This document shows positions 9,345-18,466 of a DNA stretch of 64,000 bases, piece after piece. The notes under the pieces are model-generated. The model ran no database searches and was not told where the DNA came from. It worked only from the letters and a program-made list of their open reading frames with translations. The translations under genes and the position numbers were made by a program. Each line of letters starts with the position of its first letter. Position 1 is the stretch's first letter. The stretch is from Sphingomonadales bacterium (GTDB lineage: Bacteria; Pseudomonadota; Alphaproteobacteria; Sphingomonadales; Sphingomonadaceae): the NCBI GenBank assembly GCA_016707885.1, contig JADJGU010000001.1:678501-742500 (forward strand), in the 5' to 3' direction.

Positions 9345-9794
9345 TTGCAAATACGGGACAATAGCTTGAATCTAGTTGTATATAGCGCGCTTGCGGTCGC
9401 TTTGGCGTTGGGCACGACTCCTGCCGCTTATTCGCAGCCGATACCGGACGCCGATATCGCTGACATGATTGCGACTTCGAAGCGCCTGACCGCGTCCGAC
9501 AAAAATGGTTGTTTGAAGCCGGAAGATGCATCCATCATTGTCGTCTGCGGCGAAAGTGAAGACTCCCGACGCCAGCGCGTCTTCAAGGATGGAGCGGTTG
9601 ATCCCGACCGCATCATTCGAGGCGAAGCCGTGTCAACCGAGCGCGCGGCGGCGTGTGTGCCGGGCACCGGCTGCATACCACCCTTTACTGGCGGAGTAAG
9701 TATGCCTTTCGGCTACGTTCCGCCACCAGCCATCCCCTTGGAAGAAGTACTGAAAGGTCTGCCCGAGCCGGACATGGTGATTCCGGAAGAGTGA
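9345..9794 (+). CDS. Hypothetical exported protein
   Basis: I do not recognise the family. The sequence has a hydrophobic signal segment (VVYSALAVALALGTTPAAYSQ) and a proline-rich mature part with four cysteines (GCLKPED, VVCGES, ACVPGTGC) that could make two disulfides. There is no good ATG: the start is TTG at 9345 or TTG at 9366, and the N-terminus is therefore uncertain. The sentence DASIIVVCGESEDSRRQRVF is of the kind seen in sphingomonad secreted proteins with an 'IVVxG' strand. Confidence 0.6.
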   Translation: MQIRDNSLNLVVYSALAVALALGTTPAAYSQPIPDADIADMIATSKRLTASDKNGCLKPEDASIIVVCGESEDSRRQRVFKDGAVDPDRIIRGEAVSTERAAACVPGTGCIPPFTGGVSMPFGYVPPPAIPLEEVLKGLPEPDMVIPEE

Positions 9795-9816
9795 TTTTGG
9801 CGCGGCGCTTGGCTTG

Positions 9817-11118
9817 CTAATTCGCCAAGATATGCATGACCATCGGTTCGCCTTGCAGGCTGTCTGATCCGGCAAGCGCCGCCAGCGTATCGGAAACCGC
9901 CTGCTCGCGTGCTTCGTGTGTGACCATGGCAATCAGCGCCGAGCCGTCGGCCACTTCGCGCTGGATCAGACTTTCAATCGACAGGCCTGCATCGCGCATC
10001 GCCGCCGCAATTTCGGCAAGGACGCCCGGGCGGTCGGCCACGAGCATACGCAAATAGGTTTTGTTGATCCGGTGCGCAGCCGCAGCACGTGGCAGCTTTT
10101 CGAGCTCAGTCGTCGGCACGGAAAAAGCGGGGCCTGTTTCCTTACGCGCTATATCGACAAGGTCGGCAACGACCGCCGAAGCCGTAGGCCGGTCTCCCGC
10201 GCCCGCGCCCTGAAACAACAGGCGGCCCGAGAAATTGCCCTCTGCCACCACAGCGTTGGTCGCGCCCATCACATGGGCAAGCGGATGGTCGACCGGTACA
10301 AGGCAGGGCTGAACGCGCTGGAACAGCGAAGCTCCCCCGTTTTCGCCATCAACCTCGGCCAGACCAATCAGGCGGATACGATAGCCCAAAGCTTGTGCCT
10401 GCGCGATATCGGCTGCAATGATCTTGCGAATGCCGCGAATGTCGACGCCATCAAAATCAATCTCCGCACCGAAACTGAGCGATGCCAGAATCGAAAGCTT
10501 ATGCGCCGCATCTACCCCATCAATGTCAAAGCTGGGATCGGCTTCTGCAAAACCCTTTGCCTGCGCATCGGACAGCACGTCGGCAAAGTCGCGGCCATCG
10601 CGTTCCATTGCCGACAGGATGAAATTGCAGGTTCCGTTGAGGATACCATAAACACGGTCGATGCGGTTTGCGGCTGCGCCATCGCGCAACCCCTGAATCA
10701 CCGGAATACCGCCCGCAACCGCCGCCTCGAATTTCAGCGGCGCACCTTTAGCGTCTGCAAGCGCGCCCAGTTCCGCACCGTGATGCGCGATCATCGCTTT
10801 GTTGGCCGTTACCAGAGCACGGCCCGCACCTATTGTCTCGCGCGCCAAAGTCAGCGCGGGTCCATCCGAGCCACCGACCAATTCAACCACAACATCGACG
10901 TCTGCTGCGGTTGCCAGCTCGCCCATATCGTCGACCCAGCGATAGGGCGTCAGGTCGACGCCGCGATCCTTGGTGCGATCCCGCGCAGTGACTGCCGTAA
11001 TTACAATCGGTCGGCCCGCTCGGCGCGCAATCAGCGCGCTATTTTCCTCGATAAGCTGGATGACCCCAGTGCCGACCGTTCCAAGTCCCGCCAGTCCGAT
11101 GCGAAGCGCGTTTGCCAT
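9817..11118 (-). CDS. hom: Homoserine dehydrogenase
   Basis: The 433-residue enzyme converts aspartate semialdehyde to homoserine with NAD(P)H, feeding threonine and methionine synthesis. It has the N-terminal GLAGLGTVGTG nucleotide motif, TANKAMIAHHG, the catalytic region GGIPVIQGLRDG and FAEADPSFDIDGVDAAHK, and a C-terminal ACT domain (MLVADRPGVLAEIA) used for feedback control. The ATG at 11118 is chosen because the longer open frame upstream is non-homologous. The gene is divergent from the nucleotidyltransferase gene. Confidence 0.95.
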   Translation of the reverse strand: MANALRIGLAGLGTVGTGVIQLIEENSALIARRAGRPIVITAVTARDRTKDRGVDLTPYRWVDDMGELATAADVDVVVELVGGSDGPALTLARETIGAGRALVTANKAMIAHHGAELGALADAKGAPLKFEAAVAGGIPVIQGLRDGAAANRIDRVYGILNGTCNFILSAMERDGRDFADVLSDAQAKGFAEADPSFDIDGVDAAHKLSILASLSFGAEIDFDGVDIRGIRKIIAADIAQAQALGYRIRLIGLAEVDGENGGASLFQRVQPCLVPVDHPLAHVMGATNAVVAEGNFSGRLLFQGAGAGDRPTASAVVADLVDIARKETGPAFSVPTTELEKLPRAAAAHRINKTYLRMLVADRPGVLAEIAAAMRDAGLSIESLIQREVADGSALIAMVTHEAREQAVSDTLAALAGSDSLQGEPMVMHILAN

Positions 11119-11218
11119 AGAAATCCCGTTATCCTTTTCGCCGCCGCGCCTAGTGCAAAAACGGATAGTTGACCAGCCTAAGCTTGCCCCATTTTGTGCG
11201 GATGCTAAGAGGCTGCGC

Positions 11219-12022
11219 ATGACCGACCAACCGACCATCCTCATCCTCGCGGGCAAGCGCGACGGCAAGCTTGACCCTCTCGCCGAACGGGCTGGCGTCA
11301 GCCACAAATGCCGCGTGCCGATCAATGGCAAGCCGCTGCTTGAATGGGTGGTCGAAGCGGTAGGCCCTGCCTTTCCCCAAGCAAAAGTGTTGATTTCGAT
11401 CCACGACCCCGCAGTCGTCGCCGACCTGCCTGCCGTTGCGGCTCTCGAGGCGAATGGAAGACTGGATCTGTGTGCGGCGCAGGCAGGCATTGTTGAAAGC
11501 GTCGAGCATGCAATCGCTCTCGCCGGGGGCGATGCAGCATTTCCACTGCTGATTACCACCGCCGACAATGTGCTGGCCGAAAGTGGTTATCTGCAAGGCG
11601 TGCACCGTGATGCGCTGGCGAGTGACGGCGATGCCGTTGTTGTTCTTGCAACCCGCGAGTCCATTCGCGCGGCGCACCCGGACGGACAACGCAAATTTTA
11701 TGAGTTCAGCGATGTCGCAATTTCAAACTGCAACGTTTTCTGGCTGCGTAATGCAAAAGCGATCAAAGCAATAGAGGCTTTCCGCGAAGGTGGCCAATTC
11801 GCCAAGAACCGCGCGCGCATTGCCAAGGCCTTCGGCATCTTCAACCTGATCCGCTTCCGTCTTGGCTGGTGGACACTGGAAAAGGCGTTCAAGGCAATAT
11901 CGCGCCGTTTCGGTGTGCGTGTTGTGCCGCAAATCACCCCCGATGGCGCGTTCGCCATCGATGTCGACAACGAGCGAACCTATGGCGTTGCCGAACTACT
12001 GCTCAAAGCGCGCAAGGGTTAG
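11219..12022 (+). CDS. Nucleotidyltransferase family protein (MobA-like NTP transferase)
   Basis: The 267-residue protein starts with a nucleotide-binding loop variant, ILAGKRDGKLDPLAERAGVSHK, followed by PINGKPLLEWVVEA and the LITTADNVL strand where the acidic metal site is expected, as in GT-A fold nucleotidyltransferases of the MobA/MurU group. Its exact sugar or cofactor substrate is unknown. An AAGAGG site precedes the ATG. It is divergent from hom and its stop overlaps the convergent DUF1176 gene by four bases. Confidence 0.75.
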   Translation: MTDQPTILILAGKRDGKLDPLAERAGVSHKCRVPINGKPLLEWVVEAVGPAFPQAKVLISIHDPAVVADLPAVAALEANGRLDLCAAQAGIVESVEHAIALAGGDAAFPLLITTADNVLAESGYLQGVHRDALASDGDAVVVLATRESIRAAHPDGQRKFYEFSDVAISNCNVFWLRNAKAIKAIEAFREGGQFAKNRARIAKAFGIFNLIRFRLGWWTLEKAFKAISRRFGVRVVPQITPDGAFAIDVDNERTYGVAELLLKARKG

Positions 12023-13077
12023 TCGCGCAACTCAACCTTGGCGCGCCACAGCGTCATCCAGTCGGTTGAACCGCGACACTCGTCCATCGCATAAGCGAGA
12101 ACCAGCCGAAACATTGCACCGTCCCAGACATAGGTTTCAGCGCTGCCGCAATCGCCGATACCGCGACCTTTGGCATAGCTGCTTATCTGCTGATTTTCGG
12201 CATCCCAACTTGAATTGACGAGCAGATTGACGCCGTCTTTCCTCGTATTCCCGTCTGCCAGATAGTCAAAACGGGCAGGCGTGAAGCTCCATTTCTTTCC
12301 ATCGGTCGACGTCCCGATAAAGGGTGCTGAGGAGAAGTTATAAGCGCCGTTACCGCAACTGAGCATCACCAGCGCCTGGTAAGTACCTTCATGCTTGCCA
12401 AGACTATAGGCAGAATTCTCTGTAACGACTGAGCTAGCTGCCGCGCAATCTGAGCCTTCGACAAGGCTGACAATGGCACCTGCATCAGGTATGATGTCCT
12501 GCTTGCCGATGCGCTTGGCAGATATCACGGGCAGCGGAGCTGATTTGGCGCGCAATGCCCTTTTGCCCACCGCAAACAATGCAGTGCGGGTGCCCGCGCG
12601 GTTCTGGACGCTATCAATATGTGTGAATGCGGCAGCCGTGCCGTTTAGACCCAGTTGCCCCAAAATTATATTATCTGTTCCACGTACAATCAGTTTTCGT
12701 CCGCGACCCATGGCCCGGGCCAGCTTCATCGCTGCCGCTCCTTCAAGGCGGATCGGAAACTCCCCCTTGGCGAGCATTCCGTTGTCGATCTGTCGGCCAT
12801 CGACAAGCACACGATAACGGTCACCTTTGGGGTCGGCGATCGAGATTTTGATCTGTACCGAACCAACAGCATCATTTGCGCGAAACACGCTGATGGTCGG
12901 CATCGAATCATCTTGGCTGTCGTTCATCAACGATACGGCTTCGCATGACAGCGTATTGTCGCAGGCGGCGGCCCAGTCCTTATGGAAAAATTGTTTGCCA
13001 AGCTCGGTCGGCGCGGCTTGCAAAGGCATCGCCAGAAGCGAAATGGCAAATACGGCTCTGGCAACAGGCAAGGTCAT
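12019..13077 (-). CDS. DUF1176 domain-containing exported protein
   Basis: The 352-residue protein has a signal peptide (MTLPVARAVFAISLLAMPLQAAP) and the DUF1176 pattern: KDWAAACDNTLSCEAVSL near the N-terminus and ETYVWDGAMFRLVLAYAMDECRG near the C-terminus, with paired cysteines. The family is widespread in Proteobacteria, periplasmic, and of unknown function. It is convergent with the nucleotidyltransferase gene, sharing four bases at the stops. Confidence 0.85.
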   Translation of the reverse strand: MTLPVARAVFAISLLAMPLQAAPTELGKQFFHKDWAAACDNTLSCEAVSLMNDSQDDSMPTISVFRANDAVGSVQIKISIADPKGDRYRVLVDGRQIDNGMLAKGEFPIRLEGAAAMKLARAMGRGRKLIVRGTDNIILGQLGLNGTAAAFTHIDSVQNRAGTRTALFAVGKRALRAKSAPLPVISAKRIGKQDIIPDAGAIVSLVEGSDCAAASSVVTENSAYSLGKHEGTYQALVMLSCGNGAYNFSSAPFIGTSTDGKKWSFTPARFDYLADGNTRKDGVNLLVNSSWDAENQQISSYAKGRGIGDCGSAETYVWDGAMFRLVLAYAMDECRGSTDWMTLWRAKVELRD

Positions 13078-13148
13078 GGCAAACAGTCTATCGTGAACCA
13101 GCCTGCTGCGCTAGGGGGGCGCCGAACATATTCGAAAGGGTCGTCAGC

Positions 13149-14018
13149 ATGCGGTCAGTTGCAGTTATCGGGGCAGGTCAGATGGGTGCGGGCATCGCAC
13201 AGGTCAGCGCGTCAGCGGGTTATCATGTACTGCTGTCCGACATCGATCTGGACCGTGCGAAGGCAGGCAAGGATGGCATCGCAAAAGCAATTCACCGCAT
13301 GGTCGAACGCGGAAAAATTGGCGTTGCAGAGGCGGAGCAAATACTCGCCCGCATCGAACCGGTAGGAAGCTATGAACCGATGGCATCGGCCGGTCTGATC
13401 ATAGAGGCGGCAACCGAGCGCGAAGAAATCAAGCGAAAGATATTCGAGGAGGTCGGTAAGGTGCTGGGCCATCAGGCGGTTCTGGCGACCAATACCTCGT
13501 CCATTCCCATCACCCGCATGGCGCAATCGTCACCCGATCCGGCGCGCTTTATCGGTGTGCATTTTTTCAATCCGGTGCCGATCATGGGGCTGATCGAGGT
13601 CATCCGCGGGCTTGCCACATCGGAACAGACCGTTGAAAAAGTCAAAATGTTCGGTGACGCGCTGGGCAAATCGATGGTCTTTGCCGAGGATGTTCCAGGC
13701 TTTATCGTCAATCGCATATTGATGCCGATGCTCAACGAAGCCTGCTTTTCCTTGGGTGAGGGCGTGGCATCGATCCGCGATATCGACATGGCCTGCCAAA
13801 TCGGCCTCAACCACCCGATGGGCCCGCTGACGCTCGCCGATTTCATCGGGCTCGATACCTGTTTCGAGATCATCAAGGTGCTGCACGACACCACAGGGGA
13901 TTCCAAATACCGCCCTGCCCCGCTGCTGGTCAAATATGTCGAGGCCGGTTGGCTGGGTCGCAAAACCAAGCGTGGCTTTTACGATTATAGCGGTGAGGTA
14001 CCGGTTCCGACGCGATGA
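13149..14018 (+). CDS. hbd: 3-hydroxybutyryl-CoA dehydrogenase
   Basis: The 289-residue protein is the stand-alone form of 3-hydroxyacyl-CoA dehydrogenase. It has the NAD motif VIGAGQMGAGIAQ (residues 5-17), EAATEREEIKR, the catalytic HFFNPVPIM and the C-terminal domain with NHPMGPLTLADFIGLDT. It oxidises 3-hydroxybutyryl-CoA to acetoacetyl-CoA, or the reverse, in butanoate and short-chain fatty acid metabolism. The start at 13149 matches the family; upstream open frame is not homologous. In sphingomonads this gene often follows etfBA, which is not present here. Confidence 0.9.
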   Translation: MRSVAVIGAGQMGAGIAQVSASAGYHVLLSDIDLDRAKAGKDGIAKAIHRMVERGKIGVAEAEQILARIEPVGSYEPMASAGLIIEAATEREEIKRKIFEEVGKVLGHQAVLATNTSSIPITRMAQSSPDPARFIGVHFFNPVPIMGLIEVIRGLATSEQTVEKVKMFGDALGKSMVFAEDVPGFIVNRILMPMLNEACFSLGEGVASIRDIDMACQIGLNHPMGPLTLADFIGLDTCFEIIKVLHDTTGDSKYRPAPLLVKYVEAGWLGRKTKRGFYDYSGEVPVPTR

Positions 14019-14104
14019 ATCGATTAGTGTGGTGAAGTTTCTGCATTGGCAATCCACACGGCCGGACACCATATTCCTATCATATCCTCTAAAGGAGAAT
14101 TTCG

Positions 14105-14557
14105 ATGGGAAACAACAGCACAACCGCGCTGGCAGCAGCTTTGAACGGGCTGCTTGCTGACTATTTCGCGCTCTATCTGAAAACCAAGAACTTCCACTGG
14201 CATGTTTCAGGGCCGCATTTTCGCGAATATCATCTGTTGTTCGACGAACATGCGACCGAACTGATCGGCACTACAGACCTGATCGCCGAGCGGGTTCGCA
14301 AATTGGGGCAACGGACTTTGACCTCAATTGGTGACATTACCGCCAAGCAGTCAATGAAGGACAATGACGAGGACGGCTTATCCGCTGACGCGATGCTCAA
14401 GGAGTTGCTGTCCGACAACAAGGCGCTGATCGATACTTTGAAATCGGTTAAAGAGCTCGCCAGTGAAGCCGGTGACAATGCAACTGACGGAATGCTCGAC
14501 GACTGGACTGATCAAGCCGAACAGCGTGCCTGGTTCCTGACTCAAACCGTCGGTTGA
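14105..14557 (+). CDS. dps: Dps family ferritin-like DNA-protection protein
   Basis: The 150-residue protein has the Dps ferroxidase signature KNFHWHVSGPHFREYHLLFDEH, supplying the His and acidic ligands shared across the dimer interface, and the closing DQAEQRAWFLTQ. Dps dodecamers oxidise Fe(II) with peroxide and store the iron, limiting hydroxyl radical formation in starvation and stress. A strong AAAGGAG site lies just upstream. The gene ends in a terminator shared with the convergent cold-shock gene. Confidence 0.95.
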   Translation: MGNNSTTALAAALNGLLADYFALYLKTKNFHWHVSGPHFREYHLLFDEHATELIGTTDLIAERVRKLGQRTLTSIGDITAKQSMKDNDEDGLSADAMLKELLSDNKALIDTLKSVKELASEAGDNATDGMLDDWTDQAEQRAWFLTQTVG

Positions 14558-14570
14558 ACCCACAAACAAA

Positions 14571-14597
14571 AAAGGGCCTCGAAAGAGGCCCTTTTCG
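14571..14597. terminator. Bidirectional intrinsic terminator between dps and the cold-shock gene
   Basis: A 10-bp stem AAAGGGCCTC / GAGGCCCTTT closes on a GAAA loop and is followed by T residues on the plus strand and preceded by A residues, so it can act for both convergent genes. Confidence 0.85.
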
Positions 14598-14617
14598 TAT
14601 CCGCAATTTGCCAAGAC

Positions 14618-15424
14618 TTATTCGGCAAGGCGTTCCACATTGGTGGCCGAATATTTGCCGCGACGGTCAACTTCGATGTCAAACGCCAGACGGTCATTTT
14701 GGGTCACCTGGCCAACGCCCGAGCGATCAAGCGCGGAAATGTGCACGAACACATCTTCGCCGCCATCGTCACGCTGGATGAAACCGAATCCCTTCATGTC
14801 GTTGAAAAATTTAACGGTGCCGTTGGCGCGTTCGCCAGTCGATTCGCGCATCGGGCCACGCTGGAAGCCGCCATCGCGATCACCGCCGCGCTGGAAGCCA
14901 CCACGGTCACCGCCGCGGTCACGATCAAAACCGCTGCGCTCGGGACGCGGGGCGCGCTCGGGAACGGGGATCGGGTCACCGTCGATGACAAGGTCGGTTG
15001 CCGAGACCTTGCCGCCGCGATCCACCAGCGTGAATTCGAGCGGCTGACCTTCGGCCAATCCGGTCAGGCCAGCCTGTTCAACAGAGCTGATATGGACAAA
15101 GACATCGTCAGGACGATCATCGACCTGAATGAAGCCAAAACCCTTTTGACCATTGAAAAATTTGACGATTCCTTTGCCGGAACCAATCACCTGAGCGGGC
15201 ATTGCCGGGCCGCGCGGGGGACCGCGGAAGCCACCGCCGCCGCCTGCTCCACCGCCGCCGAAGCCGCCACCACCGCCACCGCGGGGGCCGCCAAAGCCGC
15301 CGCCGGAGCGCTCACCAGCTCGCAATTCGCCGGGGAATGAAGGGGCCTCAAAGCCGAAATTATCGTCGCCAAAACGATCACGCTTGTCACGGCCACGGCC
15401 ACGACGCTTGTCATTGAAACTCAT
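14618..15424 (-). CDS. Double cold-shock-domain protein with RGG/glycine-rich regions
   Basis: Two complete cold-shock domains lie at about residues 83-148 and 200-266, each with RNP1 (KGFGFI at 94-99 and 211-216) and RNP2 (VFVHIS at 108-113 and 225-230). They are preceded by a charged start and a glycine/arginine tract (residues 36-75) and joined by a second RGG-like linker rich in DRGGDRGG and FQRGGDR (151-195). Cold-shock domains bind single-stranded RNA or DNA and act as chaperones or antiterminators. At 268 residues it is far longer than the 70-residue CspA type; double-domain forms are known in Alphaproteobacteria, but the extent of the RGG regions is notable. The 233-base upstream region probably carries its leader. 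Confidence 0.9.
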   Translation of the reverse strand: MSFNDKRRGRGRDKRDRFGDDNFGFEAPSFPGELRAGERSGGGFGGPRGGGGGGFGGGGAGGGGGFRGPPRGPAMPAQVIGSGKGIVKFFNGQKGFGFIQVDDRPDDVFVHISSVEQAGLTGLAEGQPLEFTLVDRGGKVSATDLVIDGDPIPVPERAPRPERSGFDRDRGGDRGGFQRGGDRDGGFQRGPMRESTGERANGTVKFFNDMKGFGFIQRDDGGEDVFVHISALDRSGVGQVTQNDRLAFDIEVDRRGKYSATNVERLAE

Positions 15425-15657
15425 GTTCGAATTAATACTTTCTCGTCGCCCGCCTCTTTCGATCCATGCAGAATAGGACGATTACTCTGCATTTCCCGCG
15501 CATTGCCAACCGCTCTGCCGCATAAAAGCTATACTGCATTGCCTGCTAATGCGATAGCAAATATTGCGGGACGTAAATTGCCACGGAACTTGCCTTGAAA
15601 CGCGCAGTCGGGCACAGCGGAACTCATATCAAAGACTAGCAGGATCGAGCAGCACCA

Positions 15658-16278
15658 ATGGCCGTTTTTCTTCATGAAGAGGATCTTCCCGACGATGTCC
15701 TTGGCGGTACTGGTCCGATTGCCATCGACACCGAAACAATGGGTTTGCAAACGCTGCGCGACCGGCTTTGCCTGGTTCAGATATCGGATGGTAACGGCGA
15801 CGAGCATCTTGTTCGATTCGCTCCCGGTAGCAGCTACGACGCGCCCAATCTAAAACGGGTCATCGGCGATCCCGCGCGACTGAAGCTATTCCATTTCGCG
15901 CGTTTCGACCTGGCCGCAATCGAGCATTATCTTGGTGTTGTTGCAGCCCCATTGTTCTGCACCAAAATTGCCTCTCGGTTGACACGGACATTCACCGATC
16001 GGCACGGGCTGAAAGAACTGGTGAAAGAACTTTTGTCGACCGACATCTCTAAACAGCAGCAGTCGAGCGACTGGGGCGGGCCAGTGCTTAGCGAAGCGCA
16101 AAAGGACTATGCCGCCAGCGATGTGCGTTATCTGCATCGTCTGCATGCCGAATTTGTCGGGCGGCTAGAACGAGAGGGGCGAACCGAAATTGCCCAGGCT
16201 TGTTTTGATTTCCTGCCGCACCGTGCAAGGCTCGATTTAATGGGCTGGCCCGAAACCGACATTTTTGCGCATGCCTAA
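15658..16278 (+). CDS. rnd: Ribonuclease D (single exonuclease domain)
   Basis: The 206-residue protein has the DEDDy exonuclease motifs: DTETMGL (Exo I), HFARFDLAAIEH (Exo II) and YAASDVRYLHRL (Exo III). It lacks the C-terminal HRDC domains of the longer enterobacterial enzyme, as is common for this alphaproteobacterial form. It should trim 3' ends of tRNA precursors and other structured RNAs. It precedes the lptC-lptA-lptB-rpoN set on the same strand. Confidence 0.9.
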   Translation: MAVFLHEEDLPDDVLGGTGPIAIDTETMGLQTLRDRLCLVQISDGNGDEHLVRFAPGSSYDAPNLKRVIGDPARLKLFHFARFDLAAIEHYLGVVAAPLFCTKIASRLTRTFTDRHGLKELVKELLSTDISKQQQSSDWGGPVLSEAQKDYAASDVRYLHRLHAEFVGRLEREGRTEIAQACFDFLPHRARLDLMGWPETDIFAHA

Positions 16279-16312
16279 CCCGACGTTCACATTGTAGGCG
16301 CAACAACCGGCT

Positions 16313-16951
16313 ATGTCTGAACTGGCAGATCGCGAGCGAACCAAGCGGCAATATCTTGCTGCTCCCGGAGGTGCGCATGATCGCCTTGTCCGGATCTTAC
16401 GAGTTGCCCTGCCGAGCATTATTGGCGTTCTGCTGGCGGTGTTGGCTGTCGCTCCATTTTCAAACACGCAGGAAATGAGCTTTGTATTGGCGAAGGATGA
16501 AGTGAATCTCGCCAAGGAACGCATGCGACTGACCGAAGCATTATATCGCGGAGAAGACAGCAAAGGCCGGCCCTTTTCTTTACGAGGTGGAAGTGCGGTG
16601 CAGAAAAGCAGCGCTGAACCCCGTATTCAGCTGAACGACCTTTCGGCACAGATGATGATGGCCAGCGGGCCCGCAAGCCTAGTCGCCGGGCAAGGCTATT
16701 ATGACATGGAAACCGAGCGTGTTCGCGTGGTCGGCCCGCTTTCGTTCAAGGGCAGCGATGGCTTTAATCTTACCGCCGACAATGTAGAATTTGCCATGAA
16801 AACCCGGCAGATTGAAAGTTTCGGTCCCGTCAATGGTAGCATGAACGTAGGCAGCTTCAGCGCCGGAAAGCTCCGGGCCGATGTCGATGCACGGATTGTC
16901 AGACTCGAAGGCGGCGCACATTTGCGCATCGACCAGAATAAGATTAGGTAG
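16313..16951 (+). CDS. lptC: LPS export system protein LptC
   Basis: The 212-residue protein has one N-terminal membrane helix (VALPSIIGVLLAVLAVAPF) and a periplasmic LptC/OstA-like beta domain with YDMETERVRVVGPLSFK. LptC bridges the inner-membrane LptB2FG extractor to periplasmic LptA. Sequence similarity in this family is low, so position directly ahead of lptA is an important part of the call. Confidence 0.88.
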   Translation: MSELADRERTKRQYLAAPGGAHDRLVRILRVALPSIIGVLLAVLAVAPFSNTQEMSFVLAKDEVNLAKERMRLTEALYRGEDSKGRPFSLRGGSAVQKSSAEPRIQLNDLSAQMMMASGPASLVAGQGYYDMETERVRVVGPLSFKGSDGFNLTADNVEFAMKTRQIESFGPVNGSMNVGSFSAGKLRADVDARIVRLEGGAHLRIDQNKIR

Positions 16952-16956
16952 CACGC

Positions 16957-17493
16957 ATGTTGAGCAAAGGCTTTTTCCCGATCATGGCCGTAAGTGCGCT
17001 GGTCACAGGCGTCCTGATTTCGGTTGCGGCACCGGCACAGGTGATCCGCAATCATAACAGCTCGGCACCAGTCGATTTCGACGCTGGGGCGATCGAACTG
17101 CAGGACAAGGCCAATCGCGTCATCTTGACCGGTGGCGTGACTGCGACACAGGCTGGACTGACATTGAAAGCTTCACGCGTGACGGCAGCCTATAGCAGCA
17201 ACAGCGGAATAGACGTTAATCGGCTCGACGCGGTTGGTGGCGTGAACATCACAAAAGACGATTTGCGCGCATCAAGCGACTCGGCGATTTATGATCTCGA
17301 CAGCAGTTTGATCACGCTGCTGGGCAATGTGCGGCTGACCCAGGGGGCCAACCGGCTGAATGGCGGACGGATCGTCATCGACCTCAATTCCGGCCGCTCG
17401 ACGATTACCGGTGGAGGCGCTGCAGTGCCGGGAACGACCAGCAGAGGCGGTCGTGTCACGGGAACATTCACGGTTCCCCAGCGCAAAAACTGA
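16957..17493 (+). CDS. lptA: LPS export periplasmic protein LptA
   Basis: The 178-residue protein has a signal-like N-terminus and the OstA domain: IELQDKANRVILTGGVTATQAGLTLKA and SLITLLGNVRLTQGANRLNGG, the repeated beta-strand pattern of the LptA jellyroll. It forms the periplasmic bridge that carries lipopolysaccharide to the outer membrane. It starts five bases after lptC and is followed by lptB after a 122-base gap. Confidence 0.9.
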   Translation: MLSKGFFPIMAVSALVTGVLISVAAPAQVIRNHNSSAPVDFDAGAIELQDKANRVILTGGVTATQAGLTLKASRVTAAYSSNSGIDVNRLDAVGGVNITKDDLRASSDSAIYDLDSSLITLLGNVRLTQGANRLNGGRIVIDLNSGRSTITGGGAAVPGTTSRGGRVTGTFTVPQRKN

Positions 17494-17615
17494 TCCGTTT
17501 CGGCGCATTTTCTGCGCTGCATGCATAAATCCTGCCAATTGGAGCAATTGCCTCCTTTTATTGTCGAGCAGGCGCGACTAAGTTCCGCATCGAGCAGGCA
17601 AAGGATGGACGCCGG

Positions 17616-18416
17616 ATGGTATTGACCCACGACAATGGACCGAGTGCCCATAGCGACGAACCGATAACAGGCGCGTTGACCAAAGGTGCGATGCAGTCGG
17701 GCCTCGCTGTCGTGTCGATTGCCAAAAGCTATGACAAACGCGCCGTGCTGACCGATGTTTCGTTGTCGGTTGCGAAGGGAGAGGTTGTCGGGCTTCTCGG
17801 CCCCAATGGTGCGGGCAAGACCACTTGTTTCTATTCAATCATGGGACTGGTGAAACCCGACTCGGGTCGCATCATGCTCGATGGCGAAGACATCACCCGG
17901 CTCCCCATGTATCGGCGCGCCATTTTAGGACTCGGCTATCTGCCACAGGAAACCTCGATTTTTCGCGGGATGACGGTCGAGCAAAATATAACCGCAGTCC
18001 TCGAAATGGCGGAGCCTGACAAGGCAGCACGCGAAGCCCGGCTGGAGCAATTGCTCGAAGAATTCGGGCTGACCCGACTGCGCAGCTCGCCCGCAATGGC
18101 ATTGTCGGGCGGTGAAAGGCGACGTTGCGAAATTGCACGCGCCTTGGCGGCGAACCCGTCGATCATGTTGCTCGATGAGCCGTTCGCAGGCATCGATCCA
18201 ATCTCGATTTCGGACATTCGCGATCTGGTGAAGGAGCTCAAGAACCGCGGTATCGGCGTACTGATCACCGACCATAATGTCCGCGAAACGCTCGACATCG
18301 TCGACCGCGCCTGCATCATCTATGGCGGACAGGTGCTGTTCGCCGGATCGCCCGAGGATCTGGTCAAGGATGCCAATGTGCGCAGGCTCTACCTCGGCGA
18401 AGGGTTCGAGATGTGA
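17616..18416 (+). CDS. lptB: LPS export ABC transporter ATP-binding protein LptB
   Basis: The ABC ATPase has Walker A GPNGAGKTT (residues 62-70), signature LSGGE (163-167) and Walker B IMLLDEP (183-189), with the LptB-type ending ANVRRLYLGEGFEM. It powers extraction of lipopolysaccharide from the inner membrane with LptF and LptG, which are not in this window. The first roughly 28 residues precede the domain, so a later start is possible. rpoN follows 50 bases downstream, a conserved alphaproteobacterial order. Confidence 0.95.
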   Translation: MVLTHDNGPSAHSDEPITGALTKGAMQSGLAVVSIAKSYDKRAVLTDVSLSVAKGEVVGLLGPNGAGKTTCFYSIMGLVKPDSGRIMLDGEDITRLPMYRRAILGLGYLPQETSIFRGMTVEQNITAVLEMAEPDKAAREARLEQLLEEFGLTRLRSSPAMALSGGERRRCEIARALAANPSIMLLDEPFAGIDPISISDIRDLVKELKNRGIGVLITDHNVRETLDIVDRACIIYGGQVLFAGSPEDLVKDANVRRLYLGEGFEM

Positions 18417-18466
18417 GTTAGCGCTGGTGGCGCGCGCGACTGCATCCCCTATCGGCTGACCCGAAT

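Noticed and set aside
15425..15657. A possible structured leader or riboswitch ahead of the cold-shock gene
   Set aside because: I could not find a convincing stable fold or known riboswitch core in this 233-base gap by eye.
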